Positions 50,492 to 60,560 of a stretch of DNA of 64,000 bases are shown here, piece by piece. The notes below the pieces were generated by a model. It ran no database searches. It was given only the letters and a program-made list of their open reading frames with translations, and had not been told where the DNA came from. Numbering within the stretch: the first letter of the stretch is position 1; every line of letters starts with the position of its first letter. Made by a program: the position numbers and the translations under genes. Source of the DNA: Actinoplanes italicus (lineage in GTDB: Bacteria; Actinomycetota; Actinomycetes; Mycobacteriales; Micromonosporaceae); assembly GCF_003001815.1 (NCBI RefSeq), contig NZ_PVMZ01000001.1:310001-374000 (forward strand), read 5' to 3'.

Positions 50492-52139
50492 GGGCATCTC
50501 GCTGCCCGCACAGCGCACGGCAATCCAGCGCCGCGCAGCGGAGTTGGGCGCCGAGATCGTTGCCGAGTTCGTCGAGCCCGGCCGCTCCGCGACGACCGTG
50601 GACGGCCGGCCGGTGTTCCGGGAGATGATGGCCCGGCTCAAAGCCGAGAAGAACGTCGACTACGTACTCGTCTACGCCCGGTCCCGGCTGCACCGGAACA
50701 GCATCGATGCGGCGATCACCAAGCGGGATCTCCGCAGTGCGGGCGCCACGCTGATCTCGGTTATGGACTACACCGAGGACTCGGCGATCGGCGACCTGGT
50801 CGCCACGGTGCTCGACGGGGTCAACGAGTACCAGTCCCGCGCGTCGGGTGCGGACATCGCGTACAAGATGGGTCAGAAGATCATCCGAGGTGGGTCGGTG
50901 GGCCGCGCGCCGATCGGCTACCTCAACGTGAGAGAGACGTTCGAGGGTCGCGAGGTCCGCACGGTCGCGGTCGACCCGGTCCGCGGTCCGTTGGTTCGGA
51001 TGGCATTCGAGCTGTACGCCACCGGCACCTACGGCTTCCACGCCTTGATCGAGGCTCTGACCGACGCCGGCCTCCGGACCAAGCCGACCAAGCGCTTCCC
51101 CGCCGGAACCCCGATCTCCCTCAACTCACTCGGCAACCTGCTACGGGACCGGTACTACCTCGGGTACGTCGCTTACCGCGGAGTCGAGTACCAAGGTCGA
51201 CACGAGCCGCTGGTCACGCCGGAGCTCTTTGATCGGGTGCAACACATGCTGGAGACCCGTCGGGCCGGCGGTGTTCGCGAGCGCACCCACAACCACTACC
51301 TCAAGGGCGTCGTCTGGTGTCACCGGTGCCAGCGTCGCCTGATGATCATGAGGGGCAAGAGCCACACCGGCGATCTCCACTTCTACTACTTCTGCCGCGG
51401 GCGCCAGCAGCACGCCTGCGACCTGCCCTACCTGCCGGTCGCCCGAGTCGAGACCGCCGTGGTCGACAACTACGCGACGATCATGCTGCCCGCGGACCTC
51501 CGGGCTCAGCTCACGTCACGTATCGGCGAAGTGCTGTCCGAGTCAGCCGGGACCAGCGCCGAGCTGCGCAGCCGGATCAAAGATCAGCTCAAGACACTCG
51601 ACCACCAGGAGGATCGGTTCCTCGACCTCGTCGGCAATCCCGACTGGCCGCAGGACAAGATCGGGGCGCGGCTGAGAAAGATCCGCGACGAACGGGACCG
51701 GTTGGCCCGGCAGCTCGACGACTCGGATACTCCGCGGCTCGATGCGGCCGGCGAGACGATGCTCTACCTACTCGACCTGCTCGCTGACCCTCAAGAGCTG
51801 TACCGCCGGGCTGAGCAGCAAGGAAGGCGCGTACTCAATCAGGCGTTCTTCGCCAAGGTCTATTTCGACGCCGACGAGGCAGGGCCGTACGTCGCGGCCG
51901 ACGAACTGTCGGACCTGGTGTTGCCGCTGGTCAACGAGGCGAGAAACGAAAGCGGCGGCACCGATGGTGCCGCCGCTTCGAGCGAACTCTCCCCCGCTGT
52001 CGCGGGTTCAAGTAAGCCCTCTCTCGTGGAGGTGCCGGGAATCGAACCCGGGTCCTTCGTTGCTTTGTCAGGGCTTCTCCGAGCGCAGCTCACTATGCCT
52101 CTACTCGGCCCTCCGACTCACGTGAGCAAGTTCGGATGA
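50382..52139 (+). CDS. Large serine recombinase of the tmRNA-integrated element
   Basis: 585 residues from ATG at 50382, GAGGAGG upstream. N-terminal resolvase domain: FSYLRVSSAGQVN with the catalytic Ser, VEPGRSATTVDGRPVFREMM and YVLVYARSRLHRNSID. Recombinase domain and a zinc-beta ribbon follow: VVWCHRCQRRLMIM and YYFCRGRQQHACDLP. A coiled-coil stretch is near 400-470. The last ~37 residues (from VEVPGIEPGSF) are coded by the antisense strand of the tmRNA gene, whose 3' end is at 52027. So the natural C-terminus has been replaced at integration. It probably catalysed insertion at ssrA. Confidence 0.88.
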   Translation: MAQTQRHHDRPASTNKRAFSYLRVSSAGQVNTDYDPEGISLPAQRTAIQRRAAELGAEIVAEFVEPGRSATTVDGRPVFREMMARLKAEKNVDYVLVYARSRLHRNSIDAAITKRDLRSAGATLISVMDYTEDSAIGDLVATVLDGVNEYQSRASGADIAYKMGQKIIRGGSVGRAPIGYLNVRETFEGREVRTVAVDPVRGPLVRMAFELYATGTYGFHALIEALTDAGLRTKPTKRFPAGTPISLNSLGNLLRDRYYLGYVAYRGVEYQGRHEPLVTPELFDRVQHMLETRRAGGVRERTHNHYLKGVVWCHRCQRRLMIMRGKSHTGDLHFYYFCRGRQQHACDLPYLPVARVETAVVDNYATIMLPADLRAQLTSRIGEVLSESAGTSAELRSRIKDQLKTLDHQEDRFLDLVGNPDWPQDKIGARLRKIRDERDRLARQLDDSDTPRLDAAGETMLYLLDLLADPQELYRRAEQQGRRVLNQAFFAKVYFDADEAGPYVAADELSDLVLPLVNEARNESGGTDGAAASSELSPAVAGSSKPSLVEVPGIEPGSFVALSGLLRAQLTMPLLGPPTHVSKFG

Positions 52140-52405
52140 CGGGCCCAGTCACTGATTGATCTCGCCGCCGGGTCCCCGTGACCGGGACCCATTGGCCAGC
52201 CTCCTAGCTGATGCCGGTAGCTGGGACGGAGGCGCTCCCAGACCGACAGACCACGCTACTTGCCTCAGGCGGCGAGAGCGTACTGGTCAGCGTCAAACTT
52301 ATCGTTGGCGCTTATAGTTTTCCGACGACCGATTCTCGAGACGACGTCGGCTTCCTCGGCTCGCTTCCCCTGTCTCCACGTACGAAGTCGAAACCAGTCA
52401 CCCCC
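52027..52405 (-). ncRNA. ssrA: tmRNA (ssrA)
   Basis: 379 nt on the minus strand. The tRNA-like ends pair: 5' GGGGGTG at 52405 and 3' CACCTCC plus A at 52027, with GGTTCGATTCCCGG as the T-arm. The tag ORF at 52309-52265 reads ANDKFDADQYALAA then stop. tmRNA rescues stalled ribosomes with SmpB (53216-53692 nearby). The bases after the discriminator are CGA rather than CCA. The serine recombinase frame runs into this gene on the opposite strand, so ssrA is the target of the adjacent element. Confidence 0.93.
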
Positions 52406-52430
52406 ATGTCTGTGTCACAGCCTGGCAATC

Positions 52431-53114
52431 TTAGCTCATCCGACAGGCGCCGCCACCGACGGCGCACGAGATCGGATTCACCGCGCCACCGACGTCCTTC
52501 GAGCCCTGGAAACCGGCGGTGATCGAGGCTCCGGCGGCCAGCGAGTTGCCTCGTAGCGTGATCGTGCCGCCGCCGGCGCTGACCGAGGCGTTCCAGCCGC
52601 CGCGGACCTCGACGTCGGCGTTCGACGGGTAGGTCAGGGTGACGGTCCACTCGCGGGCGGCCGGGCCGTTGTTGACGACCCTGACCGCCGCGATGAAGCC
52701 GTCGCGCCATACGGCACTGGTGGAGTAGGTGACGGCCAGGGTGTTCGCGGCCGGCGAGGGTGACGGTGACCTGCTGGGCGTACGGCTGGGGCTCTTTGAA
52801 GGTTTGGGCCTGCCCGACGCCGAGGACGACACCGACGCCGAGGGGGACGGCGAGGAGGAGGCGGAGCTGCTGACCGAGGCCGAGGGGGTGAGCGAGGGCG
52901 TCGTCGAGGCGGCCTCGGTGGTCGGCACGGCGGAGGGCAGCGATTCGCCGGCGGCCTGCAGGGCGGCGCTCGGCTGGACCAGCAGCGGCTGACCGGCTGT
53001 GCCCGACCCGCCGGCGACCACGGCGATCCAGACGACGAGGGAGAGGAGCACCGCGGCGGCGGAGCCGAGGACGAGTCGAGCCAGGATGAACTGGCGGGAG
53101 GCGTGCTTCGCCAA
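52431..53114 (-). CDS. Secreted protein with C-terminal CBM2-like module
   Basis: 227 residues. A basic start and hydrophobic helix (LVLGSAAAVLLSLVVWIAVVAGG), a Ser/Pro/Thr-rich linker (about 65-120), then a CBM2-like beta domain: LAVTYSTSAVWRDGFIAAVRV, GPAAREWTVTLTYP, VRGGWNASVSAGGG, with Cys at the end (ISCAVGGGACRMS). No enzyme domain. Likely extracellular or anchored, binding polysaccharide. It lies between ssrA and smpB on the same strand. Confidence 0.75.
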   Translation of the reverse strand: MAKHASRQFILARLVLGSAAAVLLSLVVWIAVVAGGSGTAGQPLLVQPSAALQAAGESLPSAVPTTEAASTTPSLTPSASVSSSASSSPSPSASVSSSASGRPKPSKSPSRTPSRSPSPSPAANTLAVTYSTSAVWRDGFIAAVRVVNNGPAAREWTVTLTYPSNADVEVRGGWNASVSAGGGTITLRGNSLAAGASITAGFQGSKDVGGAVNPISCAVGGGACRMS

Positions 53115-53215
53115 CGGGTAATTCTCCCTCGCGACAGCAGGACGAGCGACAGCAGGACGAGCGACGGCAGCGGGTCAGGTCCGGATCATGGGACCTGGCG
53201 GGCGAGGATACCCCG

Positions 53216-53692
53216 TCAGTCCATGCCCTTGGCACGGCGGCCCATTGCCCGGTTGATCTCCCGCTGGGCGTCCCGGCTGGCCATGTCCTGCCTCTTGTCG
53301 TAGCTCTTCTTGCCCTTCGCGACGCCGATCTCGACCTTGGCGTACCCGTTCTGGAAGTAGACCGAGAGCGGGACCAGCGTGACGCCGTCGTCGCGCAGCT
53401 TCCCCAGCATCTTGTGGATTTCTTCGCGATGCAGCAGGAGTTTGCGCGGGCGGCGGGGCTCGTGGTTGGTCCAGGTGCCCTGCGTGTACTCCGGGATGTG
53501 CATCCCGTGCAGGTAGATCTCGCCGTTCTGCTCGTGACCGAACGCGTCGACGAGCGAGGAGCGTCCGGCACGCAGCGACTTCACCTCGGTGCCGGTGAGG
53601 ACCATGCCGGCCTCGTAGGTGTCCAGGATGGTGTAGTCGTGGTACGCCTTGCGGTTGGAGGCGACCAGCTTGCGACCCTGTTCACGTGGCAT
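53216..53692 (-). CDS. smpB: SsrA-binding protein
   Basis: 158 residues. SmpB binds tmRNA and brings it to stalled ribosomes. Signature [50 protein letters not shown], and the basic tail with [20 protein letters not shown]. Its partner ssrA lies 0.8 kb further along the same strand, with the CBM2 gene between. Highly conserved; start fits the family. Confidence 0.96.
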   Translation of the reverse strand: MPREQGRKLVASNRKAYHDYTILDTYEAGMVLTGTEVKSLRAGRSSLVDAFGHEQNGEIYLHGMHIPEYTQGTWTNHEPRRPRKLLLHREEIHKMLGKLRDDGVTLVPLSVYFQNGYAKVEIGVAKGKKSYDKRQDMASRDAQREINRAMGRRAKGMD

Positions 53693-53714
53693 GAGGGAGA
53701 AGACTACCCGCGGA

Positions 53715-54968
53715 TCAGCAGAGACAACCGGGCAGGTAATTCAAGGGATTCCTGGGTACGCCGCCGAACCGCGTCTCGAAGTGCAGGTGTGCCCCGGTGG
53801 AGGCGCCGGTGCTGCCGACCCGGCCGATCACCTCGCCCCGCCGGACGTACTCGCCGACGTGCACGTGGATCCGGGACTGGTGGGCGTAGCAGGTCGTGAA
53901 TCCGCTTCCGCTGAGCCGGCCGTGGTTGATGCACGTGTACCGGCCGTAACCACCGTTCCAGCCGGCCTGGATGACCCGTCCGGATGCGGCGGCCCGGATG
54001 GGACTGCCTGATCCGGCCGCGAAGTCGGTACCGGCGTGTAACTGCCAGACCCGGTAGTACGGGTCGAACCGACTGCCGTAGTCACTGCTCTTCCACCCGC
54101 GTACCGGCATGAGGAGGTTGCCGCCGGGATATCGGCTCCCGACGCCACCCCGGTTCTCCCATCCGCGCATCGCCGACCTGGTGCGCTGCTCGTTGCGTAC
54201 CGCAGCCCGGTATTGAGCCAGAACGGTGGAACGCTGTGCTTCGGCGGCCCGTAGCGCGGCCTGCCGGGCGATCACCAGGTCGTCGAGCTTGTGCCGGGCG
54301 CGGATCGCGGCGGCCTGGGCGGACTGCGCGGCGCGGAGCTTGTCGACGGCGGCGCGCTCGGCGGTCTCCGCGGCGCGTTTCGCGGCGCCGGCCCGGTCCT
54401 GCGCGATGCGGGCCTCCCTGCGGGCGGCGAAGAGGGTACGGACCTCCTCCTGCTCCCGGCTCACGATGTGTTCGACGATCCCGAGACGGTCCATCAGGTC
54501 CTGTGGCCCGGAGGCCCGGGCCAGCAGGTTGAACCTGGTGAGCCGGCTGCCCATGTAGCTGGTGCTGGCGATCTCGTCGACCCTCTCGCGGGCCTCGTCG
54601 AGCCGGCCGGCCGCGGCCGTGTAGTTGTCGGCGACCCGCTGGTACTCGCCGCGGGTGGCGTCCGCGTTGCGCCGGGCGAGGTCGGCCTGTACCCGGGTGG
54701 CGACGACCACGCCGCGGGTGGTGGCCACCCGGTTCTGCGCTGCCGGGAGTGCGGCGGTGGCCCGGGCCAGGTTGGTCGCGGCGGTACGGGCGGCGGCGCT
54801 CGCGTTCTCCAGAAGGGCCTCGGCGCGGCGGACGGCACGCGAGGCCTCGTCGTTGCGATCCGTGGCCGAGGCGGGCCGGGGTCCGGTCAGGACGATGCCC
54901 GCCATCGCCACGATCCCGAGGAGACAGAGGCAGGCGGCGATCAGGCGATCAAGTCGGCGATACCTCAC
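53715..54968 (-). CDS. Murein hydrolase activator-like protein (coiled coil plus M23 peptidase)
   Basis: 417 residues. Hydrophobic start ([19 protein letters not shown]), two coiled-coil stretches (about 40-130 and 170-250), then the LytM/M23 domain: [21 protein letters not shown] and [12 protein letters not shown], with the zinc ligand His/Asp and HxH present, so it may be active rather than a degenerate EnvC. It lies next to ftsEX, in the place of the FtsX partner that couples the transporter to peptidoglycan cutting. A hairpin between it and ftsX suggests partly separate transcription. Confidence 0.86.
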   Translation of the reverse strand: MRYRRLDRLIAACLCLLGIVAMAGIVLTGPRPASATDRNDEASRAVRRAEALLENASAAARTAATNLARATAALPAAQNRVATTRGVVVATRVQADLARRNADATRGEYQRVADNYTAAAGRLDEARERVDEIASTSYMGSRLTRFNLLARASGPQDLMDRLGIVEHIVSREQEEVRTLFAARREARIAQDRAGAAKRAAETAERAAVDKLRAAQSAQAAAIRARHKLDDLVIARQAALRAAEAQRSTVLAQYRAAVRNEQRTRSAMRGWENRGGVGSRYPGGNLLMPVRGWKSSDYGSRFDPYYRVWQLHAGTDFAAGSGSPIRAAASGRVIQAGWNGGYGRYTCINHGRLSGSGFTTCYAHQSRIHVHVGEYVRRGEVIGRVGSTGASTGAHLHFETRFGGVPRNPLNYLPGCLC

Positions 54969-55013
54969 CGGGCCACGCTACCGCGACCAATCGTCCGCAA
55001 AGCCCCAAATCGC

Positions 55014-55050
55014 CCGATGGCCGCAACCCTGTCCGGGTTGCGGCCATCGG
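55014..55050 (-). terminator. Strong hairpin between ftsX and the M23 gene
   Basis: Perfect 16-bp arms at 55014-55029 and 55035-55050 with loop TGTCC, 37 bases after the ftsX stop on the minus strand. Expected to end or attenuate the ftsEX transcript. Confidence 0.7.
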
Positions 55051-55086
55051 CGTACTCACGATCGGGTCGGCTGAGGCGCGCCCGCG

Positions 55087-55962
55087 TCAGACCTTCAGGT
55101 AGAAGCGCAGGGTGACCCAGGCGGTGACCGCACTGACCAGCGCCCCGACGCCGGCCAGCAACGGCAGCATGAGGACCACATTGCCGTTCGGGATCGGTGT
55201 GAGGATGGTGGCGAGCGCCTGGAGCTTGCCGTCCAGCAGCACGATCTTGGAGATGAAGAGCGCCACGAAGCCCAGGATCGCGCCGATCAGACCGGCGACC
55301 ACCGCCTCGAGCACGAACGGCGCCTGGATGAACCAGTTGGACGCGCCGACGAGTTTCATGACCGCGACTTCTCGTCGTTTGCTGTAAGCGGCGACCTGGA
55401 TGGTGTTACCCACCAGGAGCAAGGCGGCCACCGCCATGAAGCCCGCCACGATCAGCGATGCCAGCTGGATCGAGTTGAAGATGTCGAAGACCTCTTCGAG
55501 GATGTCGCTCTGATCGATGATCTGCTTGATGCCCGGCAGCTTCTCGATCTCCTTGGCGAACGACTCGTAGTTCTCCGGGTTCTTGAGGCGAACCCGGTAC
55601 GACTCCGGCAGGCTCTCCGCGTTGATCGCGTTCACGAAGTCCGGCGAGTCGGCCCAGAGCGTCTGGAAGCGCTTGAGAGCGTCCTCCTTGGTCTCGAAGG
55701 CCTTGTCGGCGACCAGGCTGCTGTTGGTGATCGCCTGATCGATGGCCTGTTTCTCACCGTCGGTGATGCCGTCGTTCAAGAAGATCGAGACCTGGATGTT
55801 CCCGTAGTAGGCCTCCTTCATCAGGTCGACCTGCATGTAGAGAAGCACGCTGGCACCCAGCATGGTCAACGAGACCGACATCGTGATGATCATGGCGATC
55901 GTCATGGTGACGTTTCGCCACAGGCCCACGAGGACCTCGTTGAGTACGTACTTCACGCGCAT
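55087..55962 (-). CDS. ftsX: Cell division ABC transporter permease FtsX
   Basis: 291 residues. FtsX family: MRVKYVLNEVLVGLWRNVT start, one N-terminal helix, a large extracellular domain (QVSIFLNDGITDGEKQAI and VNAINAESLPESYRV), then three helices with LIVAGFMAVAALLLVGNT and VAVMKLVGASNWFIQAPFV. With FtsE it controls peptidoglycan hydrolases at division. 66 bases behind ftsE; one operon. Confidence 0.95.
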   Translation of the reverse strand: MRVKYVLNEVLVGLWRNVTMTIAMIITMSVSLTMLGASVLLYMQVDLMKEAYYGNIQVSIFLNDGITDGEKQAIDQAITNSSLVADKAFETKEDALKRFQTLWADSPDFVNAINAESLPESYRVRLKNPENYESFAKEIEKLPGIKQIIDQSDILEEVFDIFNSIQLASLIVAGFMAVAALLLVGNTIQVAAYSKRREVAVMKLVGASNWFIQAPFVLEAVVAGLIGAILGFVALFISKIVLLDGKLQALATILTPIPNGNVVLMLPLLAGVGALVSAVTAWVTLRFYLKV

Positions 55963-56028
55963 CGGGGGGATCCTTCCAGGACTCCGCGTGTCACAGCTTC
56001 AGCTTTCTTTACGAGGGCGGAGCCGGGC

Positions 56029-56709
56029 CTAACCGTAGACACCGCGCGCCTGGTCCCGGACGATCCGTCCGCTCTCGATCTCGATGACCCGGCGGCGCAT
56101 CTGGTTGACGATGTTGGAGTCGTGCGTGACCATCACGACCGTGGTGCCGGTCCGGTTGATCCGGTCCAGCAGGCGCATGATCTCGATCGAGGTGTCCGGG
56201 TCGAGGTTACCTGTGGGCTCGTCAGCCAGCAGGATCAGCGGACGGTTCACGAACGCCCGGGCCACCGCGACACGCTGCTGCTCACCACCGGAGAGCTCGT
56301 GCGGGTAGCGGTGCTCCTTGCCGCCGAGGCCGACCAGCTCGAGAACCTCGGGCACGACGCGACGGGCGACGGCCTTGGTCTTGCCGATCACCTCGAGGGC
56401 GAAGGCGACGTTCTCGTACGCGGTCCGGTTCGGCAGGAGCCGGAAGTCCTGGAACACGCAGCCGATCGAGCGGCGGAAGTGCGGAACCTTCCACGACCGC
56501 AGAGTGGTCACATCCTTGGCGTTCACCACCACCTTGCCACGGGTCGGGGAGACCTCGTGGAGCAGCAGCTTGATGATCGTCGACTTACCTGAACCGGAGG
56601 GGCCGATGAAGAAGACGAACTCACCCTTCTCGATCCCGACGCTGACATTGTCCAACGACGGCCGAGACGCCTTCGGATACGTCTTCGTCACGTTCTCGAG
56701 CTGAATCAC
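56029..56709 (-). CDS. ftsE: Cell division ATP-binding protein FtsE
   Basis: 226 residues from GTG at 56709 ([13 protein letters not shown]), which aligns with the family start; an upstream start at 56745 is not preferred. Walker [14 protein letters not shown]-loop [18 protein letters not shown] signature [14 protein letters not shown] and Walker [14 protein letters not shown], with the switch His THDSN. Works with FtsX. No strong ribosome binding site visible. Confidence 0.95.
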   Translation of the reverse strand: MIQLENVTKTYPKASRPSLDNVSVGIEKGEFVFFIGPSGSGKSTIIKLLLHEVSPTRGKVVVNAKDVTTLRSWKVPHFRRSIGCVFQDFRLLPNRTAYENVAFALEVIGKTKAVARRVVPEVLELVGLGGKEHRYPHELSGGEQQRVAVARAFVNRPLILLADEPTGNLDPDTSIEIMRLLDRINRTGTTVVMVTHDSNIVNQMRRRVIEIESGRIVRDQARGVYG

Positions 56710-56794
56710 GGGACTGGAGTCTACGCGGTGTAACGAAATCGCCAACCCCGCCGGGGTCGGGAATATTCACGACCTGCAGTAACGGTACATACGT

Positions 56795-56834
56795 GCGCAA
56801 CCCCGCCTGACTTACCGTTCAGGCAAGGTTGCGC
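56795..56834 (-). terminator. Hairpin after prfB
   Basis: GCGCAACC and GCCTGA pair with TCAGGC and GGTTGCGC across an AA/CC bulge at 56795-56834, 17 bases after the prfB stop, before ftsE. Likely terminator of prfB; no T-run. Confidence 0.5.
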
Positions 56835-56850
56835 TCGGTCACCGCTCGCG

Positions 56851-57963
56851 TCAGGAGGCAACCTGATTCTGCTTGCGCCAACGGATACCCGCCTCGATGA
56901 ACCCGTCCACATCGCCGTCGAAGACCGACGAAGGGTTACCGGTCTCGAACTCAGTGCGCAAATCCTTCACCATCTGGTACGGGTGGAGGACGTACGAACG
57001 CATCTGGTCGCCCCACGATCCGGTGGTGTCCTGCCGCAGATCATTCATCTTGGCCTGCTCCTCCTGGCGTTTGCGCTCCAGGAGCCGGGCCTGGAGGACG
57101 CGCAGGGCGGCCGCCTTGTTCTGCAGCTGCGACTTCTCGTTCTGACACGAGGCCACGATGCCGGTCGGGATGTGGGTCAGCCGGACCGCCGAGTCGGTGG
57201 TGTTGACGCTCTGCCCACCGGGACCCGACGAGCGGTAGACGTCGGTACGGATCTCGTTCTCGGGGATTTCGATGCTGTCGGTCTGCTCGACCACGGGCAT
57301 CACCTCGACACTGGCGAAGCTGGTCTGCCGGCGGCCCTGGTTGTCGAACGGGCTGATCCGCACCAGGCGGTGGGTGCCGGACTCGACGCCGAGGGTGCCG
57401 TAGGCGTACGGCACCTTGACCGTGAAGGTCGCCGACTTGAGGCCGGCCTCCTCCGCATACGACGTGTCGTAGACCTCGGTCGGGTAGCCGTGCCGCTCGG
57501 CCCACCGCAGATACATCCGCATCAGCATCTCGGCGAAGTCGGCCGCGTCCACGCCGCCGGCTCCCGCACGGATCGCGACCAGGGCCTCGCGGGAGTCGTA
57601 CTCCCCGGAGAGGAGGGTGCGGACCTCCATCTCCTCGACCGCCTTGGCCAGGGTGACCAGCTCCTCGCCCACCTCGGCGACCGAGTCGGCGTCACCCTCG
57701 GCCTCGGCCATCTCGAGCAGGATGCCGGCGTCGTCGAGGCGGGAGCGCAGGCGCTCCAGCTTGGAGATCTCTCCGGAGACGTACGCCAGGCGGCTGTTCA
57801 CTTCCTGGGCACGGGCCTGGTCGTCCCAGAGGTCCGGCGCGGAGGCCTGCTCCTCGAGGTCCGACTTGTCCCGGCGCAGCTTGTCGACGTCCAGGACGTT
57901 CTCGATGTTGCGCAGGGTCGCGTCGAGGGACTTCAGTTGCTCGGGAAAATCGGCAGCGCTCAC
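56851..57963 (-). CDS. prfB: Peptide chain release factor 2
   Basis: 370 residues from GTG at 57963 ([13 protein letters not shown]). RF2 recognises UGA/UAA. The PTH-type GGQ motif is [19 protein letters not shown]; the conserved [17 protein letters not shown] is present. No in-frame TGA in the first 30 codons, so the programmed +1 frameshift known from other bacteria is absent here, as in part of the actinobacteria. Between the PadR gene and ftsE on the same strand. Confidence 0.95.
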   Translation of the reverse strand: MSAADFPEQLKSLDATLRNIENVLDVDKLRRDKSDLEEQASAPDLWDDQARAQEVNSRLAYVSGEISKLERLRSRLDDAGILLEMAEAEGDADSVAEVGEELVTLAKAVEEMEVRTLLSGEYDSREALVAIRAGAGGVDAADFAEMLMRMYLRWAERHGYPTEVYDTSYAEEAGLKSATFTVKVPYAYGTLGVESGTHRLVRISPFDNQGRRQTSFASVEVMPVVEQTDSIEIPENEIRTDVYRSSGPGGQSVNTTDSAVRLTHIPTGIVASCQNEKSQLQNKAAALRVLQARLLERKRQEEQAKMNDLRQDTTGSWGDQMRSYVLHPYQMVKDLRTEFETGNPSSVFDGDVDGFIEAGIRWRKQNQVAS

Positions 57964-58013
57964 GACAATCAAGACTACGCCGCCCGGCCAGATTGCTGGC
58001 CGGGGCGGTCCGT

Positions 58014-58529
58014 TCAACTCGTGGGAACTGCCTTGAGCCAGCTGAGAGCGGCCTTGTGATAGGCGACCGCGAACTCCAGCGCCGCCGCGCCGAACGGGTC
58101 ACCGTTCTTCTTCGCCTCCTTGGCCTGCTCCTTCGCCATCGCCATGGCCTCAGCGTGGTACTGGTTGGCGTTCGAGTAGAGCGACTGCAACTGCTCCCCG
58201 GAATGCTGCTGGCCGAAGGCGACCCGGAGAGCGACCGGGTTGCGCAGCGCGTCCCGGCCCGGGCTCTCGGCGAGCCAGCGGGTGAAGGCACGTTTCCCGG
58301 ACGCGGTGATGGCGTAGGGCTGACTGGATCGAGGGCCCGGCTTTCCGAGGCGGACGTACCCCATTTCGGCGAGTACGGGTAGTTCGCGGTAGACCTGGCT
58401 CCGCGTCATCGACCAGTAGGGCCCGAGGCGGCGTTCGGCAGCCGCCATCAGCTGACCGCCGGTCATAGCCCCCTCATGGAGGAGGCCGAGAAGGGCAGCC
58501 GCCGTCGGATTGATTTGGAAGTCGGGCAT
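58014..58529 (-). CDS. PadR-family transcriptional regulator
   Basis: 171 residues from ATG at 58529. PadR w[24 protein letters not shown], then [20 protein letters not shown] and [12 protein letters not shown], with a C-terminal Vir-type helical dimer region containing coiled stretches. The prfB gene begins 50 bases downstream. Regulated genes are unknown; its own promoter lies in the 348-base gap to the right. Confidence 0.85.
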   Translation of the reverse strand: MPDFQINPTAAALLGLLHEGAMTGGQLMAAAERRLGPYWSMTRSQVYRELPVLAEMGYVRLGKPGPRSSQPYAITASGKRAFTRWLAESPGRDALRNPVALRVAFGQQHSGEQLQSLYSNANQYHAEAMAMAKEQAKEAKKNGDPFGAAALEFAVAYHKAALSWLKAVPTS

Positions 58530-58877
58530 GCCTAATAAGCTGCCACTTTGTCGCGCCGCCGTCCAGGATTTAGCCCGATCCGTCCAGTTTGCGCCTCCAC
58601 AAACGACTGTCCCGCACAGACAGTCCGACAACGAGGGTGCGCTTCGGGCGTTTCGCCGTTGTAAACCGCGTTGACCAGGTAATATGGCGCAGGCAAACGG
58701 TCAGACAACACGTTGCGGGCAGGAAATGCGCGAAAACCCGCGATTCGCCGTGCGAAACCAGACATTCGTTGCCTTCCGCCCCACCACTCACGGCGTGTGC
58801 AAATGGCGTCGTCCCGCGGGGCTCCTCACGGGACGGCCAGGCGGGTGCGTACGGGCCGGGCGGTTACCCTGAGCCCC
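58530..58877. promoter_or_regulatory. Divergent promoter region
   Basis: 348 bases between the PadR gene and the plus-strand membrane protein. It should hold both promoters and a PadR operator. Short frames here are chance. No clear palindrome was recognised. Confidence 0.4.
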
Positions 58878-59930
58878 ATGAGTGACCGCCAGACCGCCCC
58901 GGAGATCGTCGAGGAGTCCCGGCTCACCGTGGCGCTGATCGCGGTGGCATCCGTCGCCTGGACCGCCGCGATGCTGTGGTCGGCCCGGGCCAGCATCACC
59001 AGCCGGGCGGACGCGGCGATGGAGGTGACCTCCACGGCGTACGCACTGCCCGGTGCCGTCTCGGCCGTCCTGGTCGCCGGCGCGGCCGTGGCGCTGCTCG
59101 TGCTCACGCTTGTCAGCGGCCGACGGCCGCTCGGCCCGACCGTCCGCTTCGCCGTGGCCACCGGCTCCGGTCTGCTCGTCGGCCTGGCCGCCGCGATTCC
59201 GATCTTCACGATCAACACGCTCGGCACGATCTACGCGGCGGTCGGTGGCACCCTCGCTGCGGCGGCGACCATCGGCGGCGCACTCGCGGGGCTGCGGATC
59301 CCCCGGGTCGTCGCGGCCGTGGCTGCGGCGTCGGTCGGGGTCTTCCTCATCGGATTCGTGCTCAACCTGTTCCAGGAACCGGTGCTCGACGCTTTCGGGG
59401 CCGGCGACACCGAGTCGTCCGCCAACGCGGCGCAGTGGTTCTCGTACAGCCAGGCCGCCCTCAGCGGACTGGCGGCCGGGATCATCTCCTACCTGCTGCT
59501 GCGGCGGGCCGGCGAGGGTGTCCGCTGGCCGATGTACGCACTCGCCGGAGCCGGCCCCGGCCTGCTGCTCGTGATCGGCGAGCTGCTGTCGCGCACCGCC
59601 GGCGCGGAGGTGCTGGAGCTGGCCGGCAAGGTGAGCGAGCTGGAGAAGACGGTCCAGGAGCTGCTCAGCACGGCGCGCCTCAACAACGCGCTGATCGTCG
59701 TCTTCGCCGGCGCTCTGACCGCGATCGTCGCGGTGGGCCGGACACTCGGCCCGGCCGCGGATTCAGCCGAGCCCGAGGCCGCCAAGCCCCAAGCTGCGAA
59801 GCCCCAAGCTGCGAAGCCCCAAGCTGCGAAGCCCGAAGCCGCGAAGCCCGAAGCTGCGAAGCCCGAGGCCGAAGAGGAGCCTCAGAGCAGTTCGTCCAGC
59901 TCGGAGACGGCGTACCACTCCAACTCGTGA
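58878..59930 (+). CDS. Polytopic membrane protein with C-terminal KPQAA repeats
   Basis: 350 residues from ATG at 58878 ([15 protein letters not shown]). About seven hydrophobic segments ([41 protein letters not shown], and others) and a short coiled region ([14 protein letters not shown]). The last 70 residues are soluble with six tandem KP(Q/E)AA units, then a Ser cluster. No family recognised. Its end overlaps the convergent gene by 49 bases. Confidence 0.6.
   Translation: MSDRQTAPEIVEESRLTVALIAVASVAWTAAMLWSARASITSRADAAMEVTSTAYALPGAVSAVLVAGAAVALLVLTLVSGRRPLGPTVRFAVATGSGLLVGLAAAIPIFTINTLGTIYAAVGGTLAAAATIGGALAGLRIPRVVAAVAAASVGVFLIGFVLNLFQEPVLDAFGAGDTESSANAAQWFSYSQAALSGLAAGIISYLLLRRAGEGVRWPMYALAGAGPGLLLVIGELLSRTAGAEVLELAGKVSELEKTVQELLSTARLNNALIVVFAGALTAIVAVGRTLGPAADSAEPEAAKPQAAKPQAAKPQAAKPEAAKPEAAKPEAEEEPQSSSSSSETAYHSNS
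59784..59870 (+). repeat. 15-bp in-frame tandem repeat, six units
   Basis: Units of AAGCCCCAAGCTGCG/AAGCCCGAAGCTGCG encode KPQAA (three) and KPEAA (three). Near-identical units suggest recent slippage expansion and possible length variation among strains. Confidence 0.8.
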
Positions 59931-60391
59931 TCCTCGGCGCCGTCGACGGTGAACTGCGCGTCCGGGTCGCCCGCCAGAGCCTCCTCGACCACCTCGGCGG
60001 CGGCCGCGACCGACTCCTCGGCCTCGGCGCCGTCGACGTGGATGCTGGCCAGCTCGGCCAGGCCGACCGCCTGCGGTAACCGGACGGTGCTCGATCCGAG
60101 CTCGGTGTCCTCGCGGACCAGGCTCGCGGCCGGCACGTCGGCCGAGAGCACCACCCGGCGGCGCGGCGCGGCCGGGTCGTGGCGGAGCAGCTGCAGGGCG
60201 CCCTGGGCGGCACGGGTGAAGGCGACGTACTCGAGCTCCTCCTCGTCGCCCTCCGCGTACCACTCGCGGAGCGCCGGCGTCACCGCGTGCGCGATCGCCG
60301 CCTGATCGCCGAGCCGTCCGTCGGCCCGCAGCGAAGCGAGCATCGGCAGCGTGGCCGGCACGTAAACCCGGACCAGATCGGTGATCGGCAC
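59882..60391 (-). CDS. DUF6912-like conserved protein
   Basis: 169 residues from GTG at 60391, AGGAAAG upstream. [21 protein letters not shown] at the start, then a region with [40 protein letters not shown] and [13 protein letters not shown]; this matches conserved actinobacterial proteins annotated DUF6912. Acidic overall, no motif for catalysis. The end overlaps the membrane-protein gene; it diverges from the small HTH gene with a 169-base gap. Confidence 0.6.
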   Translation of the reverse strand: MPITDLVRVYVPATLPMLASLRADGRLGDQAAIAHAVTPALREWYAEGDEEELEYVAFTRAAQGALQLLRHDPAAPRRRVVLSADVPAASLVREDTELGSSTVRLPQAVGLAELASIHVDGAEAEESVAAAAEVVEEALAGDPDAQFTVDGAEDHELEWYAVSELDELL

Positions 60392-60560
60392 GTCTTTCCT
60401 CCTGCACACGGCACGTTCTGCGGTCCCGGACAGTACACCGTCATCGCGGCCGGGGAACGCACCGTTCCACCGGGCGTCTCCGGATCGTGGCGGCGACGAG
60501 CCCGGCGCAAGCATGCCACAGTAAACGGTGGCAAACTGAGGCTGTCGATAGGAGGGTGTC

